Below the pieces are notes generated by a model. The model did not search any database and had not been told where the DNA came from. It saw nothing but the letters and a program-made list of their open reading frames with translations. The position numbers and the translations under genes were made by a program. 64,000 nucleotides of DNA, taken from NCBI GenBank assembly GCA_004558185.1, contig SFDP01000008.1:1-64000 (forward strand), written 5' to 3'. This stretch comes from Lachnospiraceae bacterium. GTDB lineage: Bacteria; Bacillota; Clostridia; Lachnospirales; Lachnospiraceae. The first letter of the stretch is position 1. Every line of letters starts with the position of its first letter. Shown here in pieces: positions 1 to 7,806 of this stretch.

Positions 1-48
1 AAGGAGGCTGTACAGGAAAAAGAAGTAGTACAGCAGACAGGTGTTTAA
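1..48 (+). CDS. C-terminal tail of an upstream gene (partial)
   Basis: Frame 1 is open from the window edge to a TAA at 46-48 and gives the charged tail KEAVQEKEVVQQTGV. Only 15 residues are visible, so the product cannot be named. A strong terminator follows at 103-132, which supports this being the real end of a transcription unit rather than a chance open frame. Confidence 0.5.
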   Translation, partial: KEAVQEKEVVQQTGV

Positions 49-102
49 CAACAGACAGTTAAGGCTTAGAAGATGTATTCGGTTTTGAGGGTACTTACCC
101 CT

Positions 103-132
103 AAGCTCTGTCCTGTGGGACAGAGCTTTTTT
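103..132 (+). terminator. Rho-independent terminator before rpsB
   Basis: A perfect 11-bp stem (AAGCTCTGTCC with GGACAGAGCTT) closes a 4-nt TGTG loop and runs into a T tract at 127-132. It ends the preceding unit and isolates the rpsB promoter just downstream. Confidence 0.93.
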
Positions 133-152
133 AGCTATTTGGAAAAAATAGC

Positions 153-181
153 TTGCATACGGGTTACCGATATGCTAGAAT
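153..181 (+). promoter_or_regulatory. Sigma-A promoter of rpsB-tsf
   Basis: TTGCAT (153-158), a 17-bp spacer and TAGAAT (176-181), with an extended TGC just before the -10. It lies directly after the upstream terminator. It implies a 5' leader of roughly 290 nt before rpsB. Confidence 0.75.
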
Positions 182-479
182 TCATTTGTTATGTGTAACT
201 ATTCCAAGCTATGCAAATTTTCAATGAAATGAACATCCTGCTTGCAGGAATGGACATATTATTGAACATTTATATGGTGAAGTAAGCACATGAGCAAAAG
301 AAAAGCTGTGTACAGCGATTTTGCGAATGGGGTTCTGAATAGTTGCTGTTATGTCAATAAAACACGCATATGGATTATCTGTTGGTGCTCTGAAACGCCG
401 GAGTGACAGAAAAGGCGTCTGTTGATTATGACAGGTGCAATTGAAGTATGCGGAAGAAAAACCAAATGGAGGTAGAAAC
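182..479 (+). promoter_or_regulatory. Long untranslated leader of rpsB
   Basis: About 290 nt separate the predicted start of transcription from the rpsB start codon. Visible structure: a small hairpin at 236-249 (TCCTG, loop CTTG, CAGGA), the dispersed repeat at 262-352, and a 5-bp stem ACGCC/GGCGT at 395-418. Autoregulation of rpsB through its leader is known in bacteria, but I cannot match this leader to a specific published S2-binding motif. No convincing small gene is present. Confidence 0.45.
262..352 (+). repeat. Dispersed intergenic repeat, family 1, copy A
   Basis: The core at 301-352 contains GCTGT-GT-ACAGC, then TTTTGCGAATGG and TTCTGAATAGTT. The same core occurs near 15.1, 16.3 and 26.1 kb. 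The upstream half (from about 262, with ATTTATATGG and AAGTAA) is shared only with the copy at 26.1 kb, which lies in the opposite orientation. It sits inside the rpsB leader. Confidence 0.75.
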
Positions 480-1229
480 ATGAGCGTTATTTCAATGAAG
501 CAGTTATTAGAAGCAGGTGTGCACTTTGGACACCAGACCAGAAGATGGAACCCTAAGATGGCTCCCTATATCTTCACAGAGAGGAATGGTATCCATATCA
601 TTGACCTGCAGAAATCAGTAGGAAAGGTTGATGAGGCTTACAAGGCGGTAGTTGATATTGCCGGTTCAGGCGGAACCATTCTTTTCGTAGGTACCAAGAA
701 GCAGGCTCAGGATGCTGTTAAAACTGAGGCAGAGCGTTGTGGAATGTACTATGTGAATGAAAGATGGTTGGGTGGTATGCTGACCAATTTTAAGACCATT
801 CAGTCCAGAATTGAGCGTCTGAAAGCTATTGAAACCATGGCAGAGGATGGTACCTTTGATGTTCTTCCCAAGAAGGAGGTTATTCAGCTTAAGAAGGAGT
901 GGGAAAAGCTGGAGAAGAACCTTGGTGGAATTAAGGATATGACCAGAGTTCCGGATGCTATTTTTGTTGTGGATCCCAAAAAAGAGAAGATTTGTGTTCA
1001 GGAAGCTCATAATTTAGGTGTTACTCTGATCGGTATCGGTGATACCAACTGTGATCCTGAAGAGTTAGATTATATTATTCCTGGTAATGATGATGCAATC
1101 AGGGCTGTAAAGTTAATCGTATCCAAAATGGCAGATGCTGTTATTGAGGCAAACCAGGGCGAAGCGGTTTATATGGAAGAGGAAGCCGGCGAAGCTGCCG
1201 ATATTGAAGAAGTAGCAGTAGCTGAATAA
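480..1229 (+). CDS. rpsB: 30S ribosomal protein S2
   Basis: Structural protein of the small ribosomal subunit, 249 residues, the usual bacterial length. The N-terminus has the S2 signature VHFGHQTRRWNPKM (about residues 14-27), and NERWLGGMLTNFKTI is also typical. The C-terminus ends in an acidic Glu/Ala tail that varies between species. The start is the ATG at 480, preceded by GGAGG at the right spacing. An ATG 15 codons upstream has no SD and would add a non-conserved extension. It is followed 189 nt later by tsf, the classical rpsB-tsf pair. Confidence 0.97.
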   Translation: MSVISMKQLLEAGVHFGHQTRRWNPKMAPYIFTERNGIHIIDLQKSVGKVDEAYKAVVDIAGSGGTILFVGTKKQAQDAVKTEAERCGMYYVNERWLGGMLTNFKTIQSRIERLKAIETMAEDGTFDVLPKKEVIQLKKEWEKLEKNLGGIKDMTRVPDAIFVVDPKKEKICVQEAHNLGVTLIGIGDTNCDPEELDYIIPGNDDAIRAVKLIVSKMADAVIEANQGEAVYMEEEAGEAADIEEVAVAE

Positions 1230-1418
1230 AGATAAGTCGTAACTGCCCAGCAGGCATACGCAGTTATTGCGGATGCCCCGAGAAAACGTATATTTAGCGG
1301 GTCAGATACATTACTGCAGGTGATTTTGCCTTTAATCCTGTCCCTAACTATGGGGATTGAATGGTCAGGGTAAGTCAACTTATGCAGAGGTGGCAGGCTC
1401 CGCAGAATGGAGGATATA
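1230..1418 (+). promoter_or_regulatory. Structured rpsB-tsf intercistronic region
   Basis: The gap holds several short inverted repeats. TAACTGC (1240-1246) can pair with GCAGTTA (1260-1266). The overlapping GGCAT-A-CGC (1253-1261) can pair with GCG-G-ATGCC (1269-1277). The two pairings exclude each other. A third weak stem (AATC...CCC/GGG...GATT) lies near 1333-1358. There is no T-rich terminator, so read-through into tsf is expected. Function is unknown. Confidence 0.35.
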
Positions 1419-2345
1419 ATGGCTATTACAGCAGCAATGGTAAAAGAATTAAGAGAGATGACCGGTGCAGGTATGATGGATTGTAAGAAGGCACTGGGTG
1501 AAACCAATGGTGATATGGATGCAGCAGTTGAGTTCCTGAGAAAGAATGGCCAGGCGAAGGCTGAAAAGAAAGCCGGCAGAATCGCTGCAGAGGGTCTTTG
1601 CCGTGTTATCGTTGAAGGTAATACTGCAGCAGTTGTTGAGGTCAACTCTGAAACCGACTTTGTAGCGAAAAATGAGGAATTCCAGAATTTTGTTCAGGCA
1701 GTAGCTGAACAGGCTCTTAAATCTGATGCAGCCAATATGGAGGCTTTCATGGCGGAAAGCTGGAATTTGGATAGCAGCAAGACCGTAAAAGAGGCTTTAG
1801 TGGAAAAGGTTGCCATAATCGGAGAGAATCTGAATATCAGAAGATTTGAAAAGCTGGTAACTGATGGCTGCCTTGTTTCTTACACACATGGCGGCGGAAG
1901 AATTGGTGTTATCGTAGAAGCTGATACTGATGTGGTAAATGATGAAGTTAAAGAGTGCTTGACCAATGTGGCGATGCAGATTGCTGCTCTGGCACCTAAG
2001 TATGTAAGCAGAGAAGAAATTGATGCAGCCTATATTGAGCATGAAAAAGAGATTTTAAGAGCACAGATCATGAATGACCCTAAGGAAAGCCAGAAGCCTG
2101 AAAAGGTTATTGAAGGAATGATTGCAGGTCGTATCAATAAAGAGCTGAAAGAAATTTGTCTGGTTGATCAGGTTTATGTAAAGGCAGAAGATGGTAAGCA
2201 GACAGTAGGTCAGTATGTGGCTTCTGTTGCTAAAGCTGCAGGTGCAAACCTGAGCATTAAGCGATTTGTTCGATTTGAGACCGGTGAAGGTATCGAGAAA
2301 AAGAATGAAGACTTTGCTGCAGAGGTGGCAGCACAGTTAGGCTAA
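1419..2345 (+). CDS. tsf: Translation elongation factor Ts
   Basis: Guanine-nucleotide exchange factor that reloads EF-Tu with GTP in the cytoplasm. The 308 residues match full-length EF-Ts. The N-terminal UBA-like domain carries REMTGAGMMDCKKAL (about 13-27), and the core begins with SETDFVAKNEEF. The chosen ATG follows GGAGG (1409-1413) by 5 nt and gives the canonical MAITAAMVKELRE start. An in-frame ATG 12 nt upstream overlaps the SD itself and is unlikely to be used. Confidence 0.97.
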   Translation: MAITAAMVKELREMTGAGMMDCKKALGETNGDMDAAVEFLRKNGQAKAEKKAGRIAAEGLCRVIVEGNTAAVVEVNSETDFVAKNEEFQNFVQAVAEQALKSDAANMEAFMAESWNLDSSKTVKEALVEKVAIIGENLNIRRFEKLVTDGCLVSYTHGGGRIGVIVEADTDVVNDEVKECLTNVAMQIAALAPKYVSREEIDAAYIEHEKEILRAQIMNDPKESQKPEKVIEGMIAGRINKELKEICLVDQVYVKAEDGKQTVGQYVASVAKAAGANLSIKRFVRFETGEGIEKKNEDFAAEVAAQLG

Positions 2346-2375
2346 AAGATTCTGAATAGTTAGGATTATTTTAAA

Positions 2376-2416
2376 GGGGGGAGAGATGGACATCAATATC
2401 TCCTCCTCGTATTTTG
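2376..2416 (+). terminator. Probable terminator after tsf
   Basis: GGGGGG plus GAGAT (2376-2387, one bulged A) can pair with ATCTC plus CTCCTC (2398-2408) using two G-T wobbles, followed by GTATTTTGTT. The T tract is short, so efficiency is uncertain. Its position at the end of rpsB-tsf fits a terminator. Confidence 0.45.
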
Positions 2417-2480
2417 TTCGTGTTTCCTCTGCGCAAATGCTTCGAAATGGGGATTAATATTCAGGAGAACCTGTATATAT

Positions 2481-2509
2481 TTGACAAAAAAATTAAAATT
2501 TTGTAAAAT
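2481..2509 (+). promoter_or_regulatory. Sigma-A type promoter of the chemoreceptor gene
   Basis: TTGACA (2481-2486), 17-bp spacer, TAAAAT (2504-2509), in AT-rich DNA about 90 nt before the start codon. No flagellar sigma-D pattern was seen, so this receptor appears to have housekeeping control. Confidence 0.7.
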
Positions 2510-2597
2510 TATAGTATAAAGAGAGAACGGTTTCTGTTCCGTCTGTATTAAGTTAAGTCCACGTTTTGATACTACACAGGATAAGGAGATGGTTAAC

Positions 2598-4283
2598 ATG
2601 AAGAAAACGATTAACAGACTTAGCATTAAGAAGAAGCTCCATTTGGGTTTTGGGCTTATCATTTGCATCATGGCTGTTGTATCAGTGGTTGGGAGCTTAG
2701 GAATCTTCACTTTAAACAATAACCTTGAAAAGTATATCTATCAGATCAACAGAGCCGATACTGCCATTCGGGCGTCACGTTTAAATGTAAATGTGGCGGC
2801 AAGAAGCATTCGTGAAATGACACTTGCTACGAATACCTCTTACTATGCAGATTACAAGGCAGAGGTAGTTAAGGTATTGGAGGAGGTTGATGACTATCTT
2901 CTTGTGCTGAAAGAGTCAAAGGTCGTTCCAATAGATTTGTATGAGGAATATGTGGCAGATATCACAGCCTGGGGAGAAATTGGCTGGGGGATTATGGAAA
3001 AGGTTGAGGCAGGCGATAAGGTAGAAGCTGCTGATCAGATTTTCAGTGAATGTGTTCCCGCATTGGATAAATTGCTTGAGGACTCCAATGAACTGAGTGC
3101 GATTACCATTGAGGCTATGGAGAAAACAGAGGGGACAAGCGACCTGATTTATTATGGCAGTCTGATCAATAATAACTTCCTTTTAATGGTTTCCATATTT
3201 CTGGGTATAAAAATCAGTCGTCGTATCGTCAAGGATGTAGTTGATCCTTTGGAAGAAATTGAAAAGGCAGCAGGAGAGCTGGGAGAAGGCAATCTTCATG
3301 TTAAGCTGCAATACGAATCTCAGGATGAAATGGGCTTTGTGGCCAATAGCTTAAGAAATGCCGTTACCTCTCTGCAAGGATATATCAATGAAATTACCAG
3401 GGCAATGTCAGAGTTTGCCCAGGGAAATTTTGACTGCCAGCCTGAAGCCGAGTGGAAGGGAGATTTTGAGGCCATTTCCGATTCCTTCTGGGAATTTGAA
3501 AAAAGCATGGCGGATATGGTAAGCAGTATGCATGGTGTAGCCGAACAGGTAGAAAACTCTGCTGGGCAGGTATCGGACAGTGCTACCAGTCTGGCACAGG
3601 GAGTAACGGACCAGGCAGCGATCATTGAACAGCTTGCAGCTACCATTGAGACGGTGTCTGTACAGGTATCCCAAAACGCTCATCATGCAGAGAAAATCAG
3701 TAAGGAAGTGGAGAATGTAGGTAAGGAAATCATCAGCAGCAATACGAAAATGCAGGAAATGGTGAGATCCATGCAGGAAATTGATGATTCTTCTAAAAAG
3801 ATCAGCAACATCATTGCTACGATTAATGACATTGCCTCTCAAACCAATCTGCTGGCGCTGAATGCTTCTATTGAGGCAGCAAGGGCAGGAGAGGCAGGCC
3901 GAGGCTTTGCGGTTGTTGCCGATCAGGTATCGGTGCTGGCAGCGCAGAGTGCAGACGCAGCCAAAGAGTCCACTGCATTGATCGAATCATCAGTGGGGGC
4001 TGTGGCTAAGGGAATCGTTATTGCAGATGAAACAGCAAAACAGTTGGAGAATGTGGTAGATATGTCCAACACGATTACCGGAGAAGTGAGCAGCGTGGCC
4101 AGAGTATTGGGCGAACAGGCTCAGGTCTTTAATCAGATTAATGAGGGAGTGGAGCACATTGGTGATGTCGTTCAGTCAAACTCCGCAACCAGTCAGGAAT
4201 GTGCGGCAGCCAGTGAAGAAATGAGCAGTCAGGCAACCACGTTGGAAACGTTGATGCGTAAATTCAAAGTAGGTAATTTTTAG
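2598..4283 (+). CDS. Methyl-accepting chemotaxis protein
   Basis: Transmembrane chemoreceptor of 561 residues that would control CheA kinase activity in response to an extracellular ligand. Order: TM1 near residues 14-37, an extracytoplasmic domain of about 145 residues, TM2 near 184-206, a HAMP domain (about 207-260), and a long signalling coiled coil. The hairpin tip contains the highly conserved IASQTNLLALNASIEAARAG and GRGFAVVADQV. The ligand cannot be read from sequence. No CheR-docking pentapeptide is visible at the C-terminus. The ATG at 2598 is chosen because AAGGAG directly abuts an earlier ATG at 2589 but stands 9 nt from this one. It is monocistronic with its own promoter, and no other chemotaxis genes are nearby. 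Confidence 0.93.
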   Translation: MKKTINRLSIKKKLHLGFGLIICIMAVVSVVGSLGIFTLNNNLEKYIYQINRADTAIRASRLNVNVAARSIREMTLATNTSYYADYKAEVVKVLEEVDDYLLVLKESKVVPIDLYEEYVADITAWGEIGWGIMEKVEAGDKVEAADQIFSECVPALDKLLEDSNELSAITIEAMEKTEGTSDLIYYGSLINNNFLLMVSIFLGIKISRRIVKDVVDPLEEIEKAAGELGEGNLHVKLQYESQDEMGFVANSLRNAVTSLQGYINEITRAMSEFAQGNFDCQPEAEWKGDFEAISDSFWEFEKSMADMVSSMHGVAEQVENSAGQVSDSATSLAQGVTDQAAIIEQLAATIETVSVQVSQNAHHAEKISKEVENVGKEIISSNTKMQEMVRSMQEIDDSSKKISNIIATINDIASQTNLLALNASIEAARAGEAGRGFAVVADQVSVLAAQSADAAKESTALIESSVGAVAKGIVIADETAKQLENVVDMSNTITGEVSSVARVLGEQAQVFNQINEGVEHIGDVVQSNSATSQECAAASEEMSSQATTLETLMRKFKVGNF

Positions 4284-4285
4284 AT

Positions 4286-4317
4286 AGTTAGGGGCTTTTG
4301 ACCCTAACATCATAATA
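4286..4317 (+). repeat. Dispersed hairpin repeat, family 2, copy 1
   Basis: GTTAGGG (4287-4293), loop GCTTTTGA, CCCTAAC (4302-4308), then ATCATAATA. Near-identical units occur in the 15.2-15.5 kb gap in both orientations. It lies just after the chemoreceptor stop and could protect or end that transcript, although it lacks a T tract. Confidence 0.7.
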
Positions 4318-4333
4318 AAAAAATGAACAGGTG

Positions 4334-4448
4334 AGCAGACTGTCGATTGGTGACCTTTAGAAGGCAAGGAGAGGACACTAAGGTTTTCCGAAAGGAGAAT
4401 CAGACAGTCTGCTTTATTGCCGGAATAAATCCTGCTGATAAAGCAGGA
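4334..4448 (+). promoter_or_regulatory. Candidate structured RNA (riboswitch-like) in the pepT leader
   Basis: A perfect 11-bp helix, AGCAGACTGTC (4334-4344) with GACAGTCTGCT (4403-4413), encloses two hairpins: CCTT-TAG-AAGG (4354-4364) and TTTTCC-GAAA-GGAGAA (4384-4399, a GNRA-type loop). Downstream are TTTATT/AATAAA (4413-4429) and TCCTGCT/AGCAGGA (4430-4448). CTGCTTTAT (4409-4417) can instead pair perfectly with ATAAAGCAG (4438-4446), which would break both the closing helix and the downstream hairpins. The pepT SD lies 12 nt further on. I could not match it to any riboswitch class I know. Confidence 0.5.
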
Positions 4449-4475
4449 AAAGCCGAAAAAGGAGGAAAGCATATA

Positions 4476-5705
4476 ATGAGTAGGGTAGTAGAACGTTTTT
4501 TACGCTATGTCAGAATTGATACCAGAGCAGAAGAAAATCGGACCACCTTTCCCAGTTCTCTTAAGCAAAAGGAGCTGGGAAGAATTCTGGCAGCGGAATT
4601 AAAGCAGATGGGAGCTGCCAGGGTGTATTTTGATGAAGAATATGGCTATGTTTATGCACTGATTCCAGCCACAGATAATCAAAAAAGCCAAAAGACACTG
4701 GCTTTTATTGCCCATATGGACACTGCGCCCGATTTATCAGGAGCAAATGTAAACCCTAAGATCATACAAAACTATGATGGAAAGGATATTGTTCTGAATG
4801 AAAAGGAGGGAATCCTTCTGAGTCCAAAGAAGTTTCCCGAGTTATTGGAATATATAGGGAAAAATCTGATTACCACAGATGGAAGCACTCTTTTGGGAGC
4901 AGATGATAAGGCCGGTATTGCGGAAATTATGACCATGGCAGAGGAACTTTTGCAGAATCCTCAGTGGGAGCATGGAAATATTGCAATTTGTTTTACGCCT
5001 GATGAAGAGGTAGGTGCAGGGGTAGAGCATATTGATCTGAAGCGACTGGGAGCGGACTATGCTTATACGGTTGACGGAGGGGCATTAGGAGAGCTGGAAT
5101 ACGAAAATTTTAATGCGGCTTCGGCTGTTATTACCATAAAAGGCGTGAATGTGCATCCCGGAATGGCAAAAAACAAAATGAAAAATGCTGCCTTAATCGG
5201 GATTGAGCTGGAACTGCTTCTTCCCAGGGAGCAAAAGCCGGAATACACCTGTGATTATGAAGGATTTTATCATCTGGCAGATATGCACGGAAATGAGGAA
5301 GAGGCCAGAATGAATTATCTGATCCGGGATCATGATAGGGATAAATTTGAAAAAAAGAAGGCCTATCTTGCAGATTGTGTGGCTCTTTTAAATAAGAAAT
5401 ATGGTGAAAATACGATTTCTCTTGAGGTTAGGGATTCCTATTATAATATGGCAGAAAAAATCGTACCGGAACACCTATTTTTAGTGGAAGAAGCAAGAAA
5501 AGCTATGGAAGAGCTGGGAATTACTCCCAGAATTCGGCCGATTCGAGGAGGAACCGATGGAGCCAGACTTTCTTTCATGGGCCTGCCTTGCCCAAATCTT
5601 TGTGCCGGAGGACATAATTTTCACGGACGCTACGAATACTGTTGTATAGAGTCCATGGAAATGATTGTAGAACTATTAAAAAAGCTGGCGCTGCACAGCT
5701 ACTAA
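4476..5705 (+). CDS. pepT: Peptidase T (tripeptide aminopeptidase)
   Basis: Cytoplasmic zinc aminopeptidase of the M20B family that removes the N-terminal residue of tripeptides. The 409 residues agree with the roughly 408 of E. coli PepT. The di-zinc site is intact: FIAHMDTAPD (His80, Asp82), LLGADDKAG near 141, TPDEEVGAG with the paired Glu near 175, YTVDGG, and HNFHGRYEY near the C-terminus. The ATG at 4476 follows GGAGG at 4461-4465. An upstream open extension of 43 codons overlaps the structured leader and is not conserved-looking. Free amino acid release from peptides fits an amino acid-fermenting anaerobe. Confidence 0.95.
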   Translation: MSRVVERFLRYVRIDTRAEENRTTFPSSLKQKELGRILAAELKQMGAARVYFDEEYGYVYALIPATDNQKSQKTLAFIAHMDTAPDLSGANVNPKIIQNYDGKDIVLNEKEGILLSPKKFPELLEYIGKNLITTDGSTLLGADDKAGIAEIMTMAEELLQNPQWEHGNIAICFTPDEEVGAGVEHIDLKRLGADYAYTVDGGALGELEYENFNAASAVITIKGVNVHPGMAKNKMKNAALIGIELELLLPREQKPEYTCDYEGFYHLADMHGNEEEARMNYLIRDHDRDKFEKKKAYLADCVALLNKKYGENTISLEVRDSYYNMAEKIVPEHLFLVEEARKAMEELGITPRIRPIRGGTDGARLSFMGLPCPNLCAGGHNFHGRYEYCCIESMEMIVELLKKLALHSY

Positions 5706-5746
5706 GAATAATGGCTTAGTGTAAGCGCTACGGAATGGAGGAAAAA

Positions 5747-6325
5747 ATGAAAAAATGGATAGTATTGGCAGGAGTGGTACTGCTTATCGGCAGCTTGGCC
5801 GGATGCGGAAAGAAAAAACAGGAAGAGATACCAATGGAGAGTACCCAGGCTCAGAGTACGCAGCAGACAGCTTCGGAGCAGGTACCGACCCAGAATGAAA
5901 CGACTGAAGAAGTAGGACTGACTGGGGAAACGGTGGGCAAGGTTCTGCTTTTAGATTTCGAGAAGCAGAGAGAAGAAAATCCCCAATTAAGTGCTCAGGA
6001 GATGGCAGATCATATTTTAGCCAATCCGATCATTCAGTTTAGTGGAACTACGATGACAGTTGAAGAGGGGTTATTGACCGGATTTAATAATGCAGAAATA
6101 ACGGGCTTTGAGGAAGGGGTAATGTTTGCCCCGATGATTGGTTCAATACCCTTTGTAGGCTATATTTTCACCTTACCGGAAGGGGCGGATGGTGAGGCAT
6201 TTTTGAAGCTGTTAACAGAGAATGCAGATCCCAGATGGAATATTTGTACAGAGGCTGATGAAACCGTAACAGGAATGGCGGGGAATATGATCTTTTTTGT
6301 CATGAGCCCGGCACAGTTTGGATAA
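5747..6325 (+). CDS. Lipoprotein of unknown function upstream of MBOAT gene
   Basis: 192 residues with a type II signal peptide: Lys-Lys start, hydrophobic stretch, and lipobox LAGC with the lipidated Cys at residue 20. A Ser/Thr/Gln-rich linker (about 25-60) precedes a compact domain of about 130 residues, so the mature domain should be anchored outside the membrane. I do not recognise the domain. Its stop lies 9 nt before the MBOAT start, which suggests one operon and a possible role with extracytoplasmic acylation. The ATG at 5747 has GGAGG 5 nt upstream; the in-frame ATG at 5735 overlaps the SD. Confidence 0.8.
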   Translation: MKKWIVLAGVVLLIGSLAGCGKKKQEEIPMESTQAQSTQQTASEQVPTQNETTEEVGLTGETVGKVLLLDFEKQREENPQLSAQEMADHILANPIIQFSGTTMTVEEGLLTGFNNAEITGFEEGVMFAPMIGSIPFVGYIFTLPEGADGEAFLKLLTENADPRWNICTEADETVTGMAGNMIFFVMSPAQFG

Positions 6326-6334
6326 AGGTGATTT

Positions 6335-7744
6335 ATGCTGTTTTCCAGTATTCCTTTTCTATATTATTTTTTGCCCATGGTGCTGGTGATTTACTATATG
6401 GCTCCAAAGGCATGGCGCAATCTGATTCTTCTGCTGTCCAGTCTGGTATTTTATGGCTGGGGAGAGGGCCGCTACCTCTTTTTGATGCTGGGAATGATTT
6501 TTTTTGGCTACTGTTTTGCCTGTTTGATTCAGACAGCCCGTAAGAAGCAAAGGTATCAATGGGCAGGACTCTGTCTGTTTCTCTCCCTGGGTCTGGATTT
6601 GGCCATATTAGGATACTTTAAATATGCGGACTTTTTTATTGGGAATATCAATCGGGGTATCGGATTATCGTTACCCCTGCTTAATCTTGCGCTTCCCATA
6701 GGCATCAGCTTTTACACCTTTCAGTTAATGAGCTACACCATCGATGTTTATCGGGGAGAGGTAAAGGCACAGAAGAATCCTCTGCTGCCGGCTGCCTATG
6801 TAGCGATGTTTCCGCAACTGGTGGCAGGACCGATTGTACGTTATTCCAGTGTGGAGGAACAGCTTAAAGACAGGAGTCTTTCCCTGTCCGATACTGCCGT
6901 GGGTATCCGCCGCTTCATCCTGGGGCTGTCCAAAAAGGTTCTGCTGGCAAATACGTTGGGAGAGTGCTGTGCACTTTTTCGGGACACAAAAGAGAAGGAT
7001 ATGCTGTTTTTCTGGCTCTATGGAGTTTCTTTTATGCTGCATATCTATTTTGATTTTTCTGGATACAGCGATATGGCTATAGGTCTGGGTAAGCTGCTGG
7101 GATTCTCCTTCCCGGAAAATTTTCGATATCCTTATACGGCAAAAAGCATAACTGACTTCTGGCGCAGATGGCATATTTCCCTGGGGAGTTGGTTCAGAGA
7201 TTATGTCTATATTCCCCTTGGGGGAAATCGGGTGAAAAGAGGCCGATGGCTGATGAATCTGACTCTGGTTTGGCTGTTGACCGGGTTCTGGCATGGGGCT
7301 TCCTGGAATTTCCTTTTTTGGGGATTATACTTTGCCGTTTTTCTGGTGCTGGAGAAGCTGTGGCTGAATGCCTGGCTGAAGAAGTCGGCTGCCTTTGCCC
7401 GAATCTATGTCCTGCTGACGGTGATGGTCAGTTTTCTGATTTTTGATGCCCAAACCATAAGTGAGGCCACGGTCAATATTAAGGGGCTTGTGGGGCTGGA
7501 AGGAAAAGGGCTTGTTTCCACGGAAAGCCTTTATTATCTCAGAAGCTACTCCATAACCTTGCTGGTAGCTGCCTTTGGAGCGACACCTCTTGGGGGGATT
7601 TGGATAAAAAAAATAAGGGAAAGGAAGCTGGGAGACCGGTTCATCGCAGGAATAGAACCACTGGTGTTGGGGGTTCTCCTCCTGACGGTGACGGCTTTTT
7701 TAGTAGACGGCTCCTTTAATCCCTTTTTATATTTTCGTTTCTGA
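6335..7744 (+). CDS. MBOAT-family membrane O-acyltransferase
   Basis: Polytopic membrane protein of 469 residues from the AlgI/PatA/DltB branch of membrane-bound O-acyltransferases, which carry acyl groups across the membrane onto cell-surface polymers. Diagnostic segments are FYTFQLMSYTIDVYRG (about 126-141), DFSGYSDMAIGLGKLLGF (about 240-257), DFWRRWHISLGSWFRDYVYI (274-293, with His280) and LTGFWHGASWNF with the invariant His320. The next gene encodes a DHHW/AlgJ-like partner, a pairing typical of exopolysaccharide O-acetylation. Lack of dltA/C neighbours argues against D-alanylation. The acceptor polymer is unknown. Confidence 0.92.
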   Translation: MLFSSIPFLYYFLPMVLVIYYMAPKAWRNLILLLSSLVFYGWGEGRYLFLMLGMIFFGYCFACLIQTARKKQRYQWAGLCLFLSLGLDLAILGYFKYADFFIGNINRGIGLSLPLLNLALPIGISFYTFQLMSYTIDVYRGEVKAQKNPLLPAAYVAMFPQLVAGPIVRYSSVEEQLKDRSLSLSDTAVGIRRFILGLSKKVLLANTLGECCALFRDTKEKDMLFFWLYGVSFMLHIYFDFSGYSDMAIGLGKLLGFSFPENFRYPYTAKSITDFWRRWHISLGSWFRDYVYIPLGGNRVKRGRWLMNLTLVWLLTGFWHGASWNFLFWGLYFAVFLVLEKLWLNAWLKKSAAFARIYVLLTVMVSFLIFDAQTISEATVNIKGLVGLEGKGLVSTESLYYLRSYSITLLVAAFGATPLGGIWIKKIRERKLGDRFIAGIEPLVLGVLLLTVTAFLVDGSFNPFLYFRF

Positions 7745-7806
7745 TGTATTCGTTGCGGTACTGAAAAAGCATGGAAGATTGGAGAAAATAAGGAGAAGGT
7801 GGGAAA

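Noticed and set aside
289..405. Small open frame (38 codons from ATG 289) in the rpsB leader
   Set aside because: It runs through repeat copy A; the other copies carry stops or shifts in the same frame, and it has no SD. Treated as chance.
1331..1360. Further family 2 repeat copy between rpsB and tsf
   Set aside because: Only about 10 bp (GTCCCTAACT) match; the rest differs, so chance similarity is likely.
4286..4317. Family 2 hairpin as a plain terminator of the chemoreceptor gene
   Set aside because: No T tract follows, and near-identical copies occur elsewhere away from gene ends, so a repeat is the better description.
4360..4413. Glycine riboswitch upstream of pepT
   Set aside because: GGAGAG and CCGAAAGGAG recall parts of the glycine aptamer, but the remaining conserved core and the tandem arrangement are missing.
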